From the NCBI GenBank assembly GCA_903832775.1, contig CAILCX010000211.1:1-58250 (forward strand): 58,250 bases of DNA. Reading direction: 5' to 3'. Below are positions 51,913 to 58,250 of this stretch, in pieces; positions within the stretch are counted from its first letter, which is position 1; each line of letters opens with the position of its first letter. The DNA comes from an uncultured Methylobacter sp. (GTDB lineage: Bacteria > Pseudomonadota > Gammaproteobacteria > Methylococcales > Methylomonadaceae). A program made the position numbers and the translations under genes. Under the pieces are notes generated by a model. The model did no database searches, was not told the DNA's origin, and worked only from the letters and a program-made list of their open reading frames with translations.

Positions 51913-54666
51913 CTAATGTGCTTCGTCCCAATTCATCCCTACGCCAATATCAACGATTAATGGTACGGAAAGATCGGCTGCAGCACACATTAGCGTTCTG
52001 ATCTTCGCGGAACAGCTGTCGACCTGATCGTCGGCGATTTCAAATACCAATTCGTCATGTACCTGCATAATCATTTTGGCTTCCGGGTTATTTTTATACA
52101 ACCACTGATCGGCAGAGAGCATAGCGCGTTTTATGATATCGGCGGCAGTTCCCTGCATGGGCGCATTAATGGCGGTGCGCTCGGCGTATTGGCGACGTGC
52201 GGCGTTGCGGGAATTTATTTCCGGTAAATACAGCCGCCGGCCAAACAAGGTTTCAACATAACCTTGGTCACGAGCTTGTTCCCTGATGCTGTCCATGTAA
52301 TTTTTAACTCCCGGATAACGGGTAAAATATAAATCAATATAAGATTGTGCCTGGCTACGTGACAAACCCAGTTGCTGTGCGAGGCCAAAAGCCGACATGC
52401 CGTAAATCAGGCCAAAATTAATGGCTTTGGCAGAACGGCGTAAATCGGTGGTAACTTGCTCGGGAGCAACGCCAAACACTTCAGCAGCGGTGGCTCTGTG
52501 GACGTCCTGGCCTTGTGTAAATGCGGTTAATAAACCAACGTCGGCCGATAAATGCGCCATGATGCGTAATTCAATTTGTGAATAATCAGCCGCGACTATT
52601 TTTTTACCTTCAGGAGCGATAAAGGCCTGACGGATCTTTCGGCCCTCTTCGCTGCGGATTGGAATATTTTGTAAATTGGGATCAGACGATGATAGACGGC
52701 CTGTCGCTGCTACAGCTTGATGATAAGAGGTATGAACTCTACCTGTTTGACTATCAATCTGTTGTGGTAGTTTGTCGGTATACGTTGATTTTAGTTTGCT
52801 TAAGCTGCGGTACTCTAAAATCAATTTGGGTAACGGATAGTCGAGGGCCAGTTCTTGAAGAACAGACTCTTCGGTTGAAGGCTGGCCTTTAGGTGTTTTC
52901 TTTAAGATAGGCAGTTTTTGCTGGTCGTAAAGGATTTCCTGAATTTGTTTCGGCGAACCCATATTAAAGGCTTGGCCTGCCAGATTATGGGCGTGGTGCT
53001 CAAGAGAAACAATCTTGCTGGAAAGCTCAAGACTTTGTAAGGCGAGCATGGCATCGTCGATTAACACACCGTTGTTTTCAATTCGAGCTAATACGCTTAT
53101 CAGTGGCACTTCCATTTCCCTATATAACTTGAGTAGGGTGGGTTGTTGGGCCAGTTTTTCCGATAACACTTGATGCAGTTGCAGGGTAATGTCGGCATCT
53201 TCTGCAGCATAAGGCGCGGCCAGTTCTATGGCAACTTCCTGAAAGCCGATTTGTTTGGCACCTTTTCCGGCAACGTCTTCGTAATGGGTGGTGTTAATGC
53301 CCAGATAGACTTTGGCCAGATCATCCATATTATGTTTGGTGGCAGTGCTGTTTAAAACATAAGACTCCAGCATGGTGTCATGGGCAACGCCTCGCAAGGT
53401 GATGCCGTGATTGGCCAAAACATGGGTATCGTATTTAAGATTTTGACCCAGCTTAAGTTTGTGCGGATTTTCTAACAGAGGCTTTAGTTGTTCAAGTACT
53501 TTAGTTCGATCTAGTTGATCCGGTACTCCGGGATAATTATGTGCCAAGGGAACGTAAGCGGCTTTGCCCGGCGTTATGGCAAAGGATACGCCGACTATCC
53601 GGGCCTTACTGTAATTAAGGCTGGTGGTTTCGGTGTCGAAAGCGAAGAGATCGGCTTGCTCAAGTTGAAGCAGCCAGGCATTAAGTTGCTGTTCGGTTAA
53701 AACGGTATCAAAGCTGGAAACAATCTTGGCCGGTTTGGAGGCAATTATTGCTGATTCAGTTTCGATCGGTTTTGGTCCGGATGTAGGTGAAGCATCCAAG
53801 GCTTTCAACCACGAGGAAAACCCCAGTTCAGCCAATAAGTTTTTAAGTTCAGCTTTGTCCATCGGTTGCTGTTTCAGGTCTTCGATGCTGTAGGGTAAAT
53901 TCAGGTCACATTTGATGGTCGTTAGTTGTTTGGATAAGGGCAGTTGAGCCAAGCTGGCGCGCAGGTTTTCGCCGATTTTTCCGCTGATTTCATTGGCATT
54001 GGCAACCAGATTTTCTAAGGTCTGATACTGCGCCAGCCATTTTGCAGCTGTTTTAGGTCCTACTTTGGGCACTCCGGGGATGTTGTCAACGGTGTCGCCG
54101 ATTAGGGCCAGATAATCGATGATCTGGTCGGGTCGGACGCCGAACTTGTCGAACACGCCCTGAACATCTAGGCGGGTATTGGACATGGTGTTTTCAAGGA
54201 TAATATGTTCATTGACCAGTTGCGCCATATCCTTGTCGCCGGTAGAAATGATGACATCATAACCTTGCTGTTCAGCATGCTGAGCCAGTGCGCCCAATAC
54301 ATCATCTGCTTCGACGCCGGACTCGATAATTAAGGGCAAACCCATGGCTCGAAGCACGTTGTGCAGTGGTTCGATTTGTACCCGTAAATCATCAGGCATG
54401 GGGGGGCGATGCGCTTTGTACTGATCGTAAAGTTCATTGCGAAAGGTTTTGCCCGGTGCATCAAAAACCACGGTGATGTAATCGCTGTGATTATCGGCGA
54501 TCAGTTTGCGCAACATATTTGTTACGCCGTAAATCGCGTTGGTTGGTTCTCCTTTCGCGTTAGTCAGTGGAGGAACGGCATGATATGCGCGGAATAAAAA
54601 CGAGGAGCCGTCGACCAGTATCAGGCGTTTTCGGTTTAAGGCGATAGGATCAAGATTCAAGGGCAT
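51913..54666 (-). CDS. polA: DNA polymerase I
   Basis: DNA repair and Okazaki-fragment processing polymerase. 917 residues from ATG 54666, near the 928 of E. coli; ATG 54693 is an alternative that would overlap relA by 20 bases. All three domains are intact: 5'-3' exonuclease (residues 1-290; LILVDGSSFLFRAYHA, STGDKDMAQLV), 3'-5' exonuclease with active-site FAFDTETTSL (about 345), and the polymerase with motif A DYSQIELR, O-helix RRSAKAINFGLIYGMS and motif C QVHDELVFE. It follows relA on the same strand and is closed by the hairpin at 51813-51891. Confidence 0.96.
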   Translation of the reverse strand: MPLNLDPIALNRKRLILVDGSSFLFRAYHAVPPLTNAKGEPTNAIYGVTNMLRKLIADNHSDYITVVFDAPGKTFRNELYDQYKAHRPPMPDDLRVQIEPLHNVLRAMGLPLIIESGVEADDVLGALAQHAEQQGYDVIISTGDKDMAQLVNEHIILENTMSNTRLDVQGVFDKFGVRPDQIIDYLALIGDTVDNIPGVPKVGPKTAAKWLAQYQTLENLVANANEISGKIGENLRASLAQLPLSKQLTTIKCDLNLPYSIEDLKQQPMDKAELKNLLAELGFSSWLKALDASPTSGPKPIETESAIIASKPAKIVSSFDTVLTEQQLNAWLLQLEQADLFAFDTETTSLNYSKARIVGVSFAITPGKAAYVPLAHNYPGVPDQLDRTKVLEQLKPLLENPHKLKLGQNLKYDTHVLANHGITLRGVAHDTMLESYVLNSTATKHNMDDLAKVYLGINTTHYEDVAGKGAKQIGFQEVAIELAAPYAAEDADITLQLHQVLSEKLAQQPTLLKLYREMEVPLISVLARIENNGVLIDDAMLALQSLELSSKIVSLEHHAHNLAGQAFNMGSPKQIQEILYDQQKLPILKKTPKGQPSTEESVLQELALDYPLPKLILEYRSLSKLKSTYTDKLPQQIDSQTGRVHTSYHQAVAATGRLSSSDPNLQNIPIRSEEGRKIRQAFIAPEGKKIVAADYSQIELRIMAHLSADVGLLTAFTQGQDVHRATAAEVFGVAPEQVTTDLRRSAKAINFGLIYGMSAFGLAQQLGLSRSQAQSYIDLYFTRYPGVKNYMDSIREQARDQGYVETLFGRRLYLPEINSRNAARRQYAERTAINAPMQGTAADIIKRAMLSADQWLYKNNPEAKMIMQVHDELVFEIADDQVDSCSAKIRTLMCAAADLSVPLIVDIGVGMNWDEAH

Positions 54667-54673
54667 TCCAAGG

Positions 54674-56779
54674 TTAGGTTTTACGCTTAACATCGACGAT
54701 ATTAGGCAATTGGCTTATTTTATAGAGAATCTGGCTTAACTGGTTGGTATCTTCAATTTGTATTGTTAAATTGAGTAACGCAGAAAAGTCAGGATGGGTA
54801 TTGAGTGCGGCATTGGAAATATGAATTTTAGCGTCGGCTAAAATTCGGGTAACGTCATTCAGTAAGTTTTGCGAATTAAAGGCATGGATAACAATAGGAA
54901 TAGCGAAGTTGGCTTTTTTATCACCCCAATTAACCGCTATTAGTTGGCCTTGTTTTTCCGGGCTCAAATGTAAAATGTTATCGCAATCTTTACGGTGAAT
55001 TGTGATGCCTTTTTTATGGGAAATATAGCCGATAATCTCGTTGCCCTGTATCGGTGAGCAACAATGAGCCAATGACGTTAAGACGTTATCAATGCCGTCC
55101 ACTGAAATAGCGGATTTTGCCAGTGATTTTTTGGGTTGCGTAGCTGCGGGTTGGACTTCCAGTTCCGGTATCTTGAAAAAGGCCGCTAGCTGGCGACGGC
55201 TAATATCTCCATGGCCGAGTGCTTCGAGCAATTTATCCGTATCCGGCTGATTAAAATGTTTGGTCAGATCTTGTAACACAACATGCTTTAAACCCAAACG
55301 TTGGCTTTCTTTTTCTAAAATGGCTTTGCCCGTTGCTATATTTTGTGCTTGTTGCTGATTTTTAAACCAGCTTTTAACTTTGCTGATTGCTGCTGAGGTT
55401 TTTAAATAACCCAGATTAAGGTCGATCCAGTTATGATTGGGGCCGCCATCTTTTGCCGTTAAAACTTTTACTTGTTCTCCGGATTTTAAGGTATAAGTCA
55501 AAGGGACAATGCGACCGTTAACCTTGGCGCCCCGGCAGCGGTGACCAATTTCGGTATGAATGGCGTAAGCAAAATCGAGTGGTGTAGAGCCTTTAACCAG
55601 GTCGATTAATTTACCGGCTGGCGTTAAAACATAGACGCGATCACTAAATAATTCACTACGAAAATTTTCGGATAGAACTTCATCGCCCTTTTCTTCCAGT
55701 AATTTACGCAACGAGGCGATGTTTTTTTCTATAGCCGTGTCGTGTTTGCCACCTTCTTTGTAAGACCAGTGAGCCGCAACGCCAAGTTCGGCAAAATCGT
55801 GCATTTGCTGAGTGCGGATTTGTACTTCGATTCGGTTACCTTCCTGGTCAATAATGACGGTATGTAAAGATTGGTAGCCATTTTCTTTAGGATTGGCAAT
55901 ATAGTCATCAAATTCCTTGGGAATGGTTTGCCAAATACTATGGACAACACCTAAAGTGGCGTAACAACTAGTCAGATTATCAACAATAACCCGTACCGCC
56001 AACAAGTCAAAAAGCTCGTCTATGTCCAGTTGCTTGCGTCGCATCTTTTTCCAGATGCTGTAAATATGTTTGGGGCGACCGTATATCTCGGCAGCAATGC
56101 CTTCGTCGCCGAGTTTTTTCTTTAGCAGGGTAATAAAGTTGTTGACGCAATTTTCTCTTGCAACCCTGTTATCGGATAAAGACTTTGCAATACGGCGATA
56201 GGATTGAGGTTTGAGATAGCGAAATGCCATGTCCTCAAGTTCCCATTTTAACTGATGAATGCCCATTCGATTGGCAATCGGCGCATAGATGTCTAATGTT
56301 TCCTGGGCAATAAAACGTCTGAGCTCATAGGAGTCCCTGGGTAAAACTTTAAGGCGCTGGACCCGGTAAGCCAGTTTTATCAATACAGCACGAACATCTT
56401 GGGTCATGGACAACAACATTCGGCGCAAAATTTCCGTTTGACTGGGTTGGTTAGTCATTTCCAGAGAATAAACGGATAGTTTATTTAACCATATAACGTC
56501 TTTAACTAGCTCTGCAACCTTGTTGCCAAACTCTGCCTTTATGTTAAGTTGCGGATCAAGAGCGGTTAAACGGGGATCGCTTAAAATCGCGGCGAGAATG
56601 GTTTTTAAATCAATATTTAAATCCATCAAAATAGCAGCTACCTCAACACCTTTTGGACGAAAATAATGAGGGTCTTCAGGTATTTGTGCAACTATTGCCA
56701 GCGCCCGATTTATTTGCTCGGTGTCGGGGACAGAGAATCCGCTAAAAAGCTGTTTATTGGGATCAGTATTTTTTTGCAT
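54674..56779 (-). CDS. relA: (p)ppGpp synthetase RelA
   Basis: Ribosome-associated alarmone synthase. About 701 residues from ATG 56779 (an adjacent TTG at 56782 is also possible), close to E. coli RelA (744). The N-terminal hydrolase domain lacks the HD pair (a SDPRLT stretch replaces the active site), while the synthetase domain is intact with YGRPKHIYSIWKKM and the EFDD element in PKEFDDYIANPKENGYQSLH, the RelA-type signature rather than the RxKD of SpoT. TGS (VYVLTPAGKLIDLVKGSTPLDFAYAIH), zinc-finger-like (HCCSP, HRKDCDN) and ACT domains follow. polA begins at its 3' end. Confidence 0.95.
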   Translation of the reverse strand: MQKNTDPNKQLFSGFSVPDTEQINRALAIVAQIPEDPHYFRPKGVEVAAILMDLNIDLKTILAAILSDPRLTALDPQLNIKAEFGNKVAELVKDVIWLNKLSVYSLEMTNQPSQTEILRRMLLSMTQDVRAVLIKLAYRVQRLKVLPRDSYELRRFIAQETLDIYAPIANRMGIHQLKWELEDMAFRYLKPQSYRRIAKSLSDNRVARENCVNNFITLLKKKLGDEGIAAEIYGRPKHIYSIWKKMRRKQLDIDELFDLLAVRVIVDNLTSCYATLGVVHSIWQTIPKEFDDYIANPKENGYQSLHTVIIDQEGNRIEVQIRTQQMHDFAELGVAAHWSYKEGGKHDTAIEKNIASLRKLLEEKGDEVLSENFRSELFSDRVYVLTPAGKLIDLVKGSTPLDFAYAIHTEIGHRCRGAKVNGRIVPLTYTLKSGEQVKVLTAKDGGPNHNWIDLNLGYLKTSAAISKVKSWFKNQQQAQNIATGKAILEKESQRLGLKHVVLQDLTKHFNQPDTDKLLEALGHGDISRRQLAAFFKIPELEVQPAATQPKKSLAKSAISVDGIDNVLTSLAHCCSPIQGNEIIGYISHKKGITIHRKDCDNILHLSPEKQGQLIAVNWGDKKANFAIPIVIHAFNSQNLLNDVTRILADAKIHISNAALNTHPDFSALLNLTIQIEDTNQLSQILYKISQLPNIVDVKRKT

Positions 56780-56954
56780 CAAACGAGAGTCAATTAGTTG
56801 TAAGTCTGATGGTTATGATAGGTCAATGCCGGTAAATGTAACAAGCTATCATTGCCCGTCTTGAAATCTTTAGTGCTTTGATTATGAAGTTACCGCGTGT
56901 TGAAAAAGATGACGGCTTACATCGCATGTGTAATTAACTACGTATTTTAACTTA

Positions 56955-56982
56955 TTGAAAATTAATAAAAATAAATTATTAT
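56955..56982 (+). promoter_or_regulatory. Promoter candidate for the ComEA-like gene
   Basis: TTGAAA (56955-56960) and TATTAT (56977-56982) with 16-base spacing. The leader after it (to 57113) contains a bulged hairpin 57011-57035: TAACC/GGTTA outside, CAGTC/GACTG inside. The rest of 56783-57113 holds no gene. Confidence 0.4.
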
Positions 56983-57113
56983 ATTAATTCTTGTTGATTC
57001 GGTTATCCCATAACCAAGTCAGTCGGACTGGGTTAATCGGAGTAGTGAGTGGTTGTCAGAATATTGGCAGACAAATCATAGATCGCATATTTTTTATCAA
57101 AGGAAAAATCAAT

Positions 57114-57467
57114 ATGAAAAAATTATTAGTAGTGTTATTTATCGCCTTTTGCTCATTTAGTGTTATGGCTAAACCTGTAAACATTAATACTGCTGATGCA
57201 AAAACCATAGGGGAATCCTTGAAAGGTATTGGACTGAAAAAGGCTGAAGCTATTGTTAAATACAGAACAGAAAAAGGGCCATTCAAAACAGTGGATGAAC
57301 TTGACAATGTAAGTGGTATTGGCAAAAAGACTGTAGAAAGTATCAAGAATGATGTGTTATTGAGTGATGAAGCAACCGCAGAACCCAAAGTTGAAGCTGC
57401 ACCTTCCGTCGCGCCAGTCCCCGCAGCTACTCCTGTTCCGAGCGAACCAAAGGCAGATAAAAAATAG
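57114..57467 (+). CDS. ComEA-like secreted helix-hairpin-helix protein
   Basis: 117-residue protein: signal peptide (LLVVLFIAFCSFSVMA, cut near residue 18), then KPVNINTADAKTIGESLKGIG and LKKAEAIVKYRTEKGPFKTV, DELDNVSGIGKKTVESIK, the two helix-hairpin-helix units of the ComEA family, and a Pro/Ala-rich tail. ComEA binds incoming DNA in the periplasm during transformation. ATG 57114 has AAAGGA upstream; an in-frame start at 56991 would add 41 residues. Many such small ComEA-like proteins have other or unknown roles, so transformation is a suggestion, weakly supported by comM. Confidence 0.82.
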   Translation: MKKLLVVLFIAFCSFSVMAKPVNINTADAKTIGESLKGIGLKKAEAIVKYRTEKGPFKTVDELDNVSGIGKKTVESIKNDVLLSDEATAEPKVEAAPSVAPVPAATPVPSEPKADKK

Positions 57468-57502
57468 TTGAAAAAAACAAGTCTATAGTAGACATTTCTC
57501 AT

Positions 57503-57540
57503 AACCAATGATCCTCGGGGTAGGGATCATTGGTTTTTTT
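57503..57540 (+). terminator. Strong terminator of the ComEA-like gene
   Basis: Perfect 12-bp arms AACCAATGATCC (57503-57514) / GGATCATTGGTT (57524-57535), loop of 9, followed by a T run. Confidence 0.88.
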
Positions 57541-57635
57541 GTTTTGTTGACTCAATCGCCTATCAAAATGGGGCGACTGATTTTACAAAATACACATCAC
57601 AGTGAACGCGTATGGGATAATGATTGTTTTTTATC

Positions 57636-58250
57636 ATGAACAACCATTCTATGCAATTTTCACTTCAACGCTTGCCCAGTCGGGCGACTTGGCTTAAGGT
57701 CCATATATATATTGCATTAAGCGCGGGTTTCTTTTTTGCGTTGATGGGACTGACCGGCAGCATCAGCGTTTATCGCGAAGAATTGGATACACTTTTAAAT
57801 CCACAATTATTTATTGAACAGCCCTCAGGTAAGCGCCAGTCGTTAGATAAAATAATGATGGCTGTTCAGGTCGCCCATCCCAACCGCCACGGTTCATGGA
57901 CGCTTGAAATGCCTCGCTCGCCAAATGGCATGATTACCGCTTGGTTCGATAAACCACGAGAAACATTCTTTGAGCTTTACGCGCCATTAATGGTATCGGT
58001 CAATCCTTATACAGCCGAGGTTGTTGCGAGTCGATTTTGGGGACGGACACTTACTACCTGGTTTTTAGATCTACATACTCAGCTTCAGTTTGAACGATTC
58101 GGCTGGAATGGGGTTGGTATTTTGAGTCTGTTGCTGATGTTATCAATCGGCTCAGGCATTTATTTATGGTGGCCGGGCTGGCGAGGTATTTGGGCAGCAC
58201 TGGTAATCCATCATAATCTCGGCATGATCCGGTTGGTTTTCGATTTACAC
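57636..58250 (+). CDS. PepSY-associated membrane protein, 3' end missing
   Basis: 205 codons from ATG 57636 to the window edge without a stop. It matches the PepSY_TM (iron-regulated membrane protein, PiuB-like) family: LKVHIYIALSAGFFFALMGL first helix, GSISVYREELDTLLNPQL, then a periplasmic PepSY-type region (IMMAVQVAHPNRHGSWTLEM) and LWWPGWRG at the second helix, followed by WAALVIHHNLG, conserved His-containing motifs. Such proteins often sit beside siderophore receptor genes and may reduce iron complexes. The continuation is outside the window. Confidence 0.88.
   Translation, partial: MNNHSMQFSLQRLPSRATWLKVHIYIALSAGFFFALMGLTGSISVYREELDTLLNPQLFIEQPSGKRQSLDKIMMAVQVAHPNRHGSWTLEMPRSPNGMITAWFDKPRETFFELYAPLMVSVNPYTAEVVASRFWGRTLTTWFLDLHTQLQFERFGWNGVGILSLLLMLSIGSGIYLWWPGWRGIWAALVIHHNLGMIRLVFDLH

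Overview
The window looks like chromosomal DNA of a free-living gammaproteobacterium, moderately AT-rich by eye (roughly 40-45% GC). Gene content is gammaproteobacterial throughout: UbiK-ComM, Rep, Hsp33, HemW, RelA with an EFDD motif, TrmL and a YfiC-type methyltransferase. Several proteins (RegB/RegA pair, fused ThiS-ThiG, AP2-like protein, metal-flavoured TonB locus) fit the type I methanotrophs (Methylococcales), but no pmo, mxa or xoxF gene lies here, so that placement is an inference. I see no tRNA, rRNA, complete insertion sequence, prophage or CRISPR array.

Layout. 1-5116: phosphate uptake operon pstC (5' end cut by the window), pstA, pstB, phoU, closed by a hairpin shared with a convergent beta-hydroxyacid dehydrogenase gene. 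6231-10564: ubiK, comM, a toxin-antitoxin pair with a frameshifted toxin, and rep. 10763-12956: a leftward set of TetR regulator, DUF4242 protein and secreted beta-propeller. 13066-16450: trmL, a heptamer tandem repeat, a 66-residue membrane protein with a strong terminator, and the redox two-component pair regA/regB. 16555-16685: an orphan + strand transcript candidate ending in a strong terminator. 16696-20530: msrA, hslO, a lipoprotein, a 2-Cys peroxiredoxin and an AP2-like protein.

20629-26868 is a leftward TonB region: exbD, exbB, tonB, a BNR-repeat lipoprotein with Cys/His-rich motifs, relics of a PIN toxin-antitoxin locus, and a TonB-dependent receptor. Between the receptor and the divergent aroG lies a diverged direct repeat (offset 278 bp) whose first copy holds a perfect 21-bp inverted repeat. 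aroG overlaps a fused thiS-thiG; then come trmB, a DksA/TraR zinc-finger gene and skp. 31677-39919, leftward: a tRNA m6A37 methyltransferase, a 1359-residue membrane protein of unknown function, trpG-trpE, vapBC with a gutted toxin, and rpe.

40038-46624: a fumarylacetoacetase-family hydrolase, a Tsx/OmpK-like porin, an inverted-repeat-bounded 150-bp element, a membrane-anchored GH17 protein, and a QseBC-like two-component pair whose kinase has an internally duplicated sensor. 46857-58250: hemW, pyrE, a dynamin-like GTPase, an HDOD protein, polA, relA, a ComEA-like secreted helix-hairpin-helix protein and a PepSY-TM protein cut by the right edge.

No single large new system stands out. The most distinctive signals are three independent toxin-antitoxin loci that have each lost their toxin by a different lesion, the hairpin-bearing repeat upstream of the TonB receptor and aroG, the candidate small RNA next to a RegA-like site upstream of regB, and the duplicated sensor segment in the histidine kinase.
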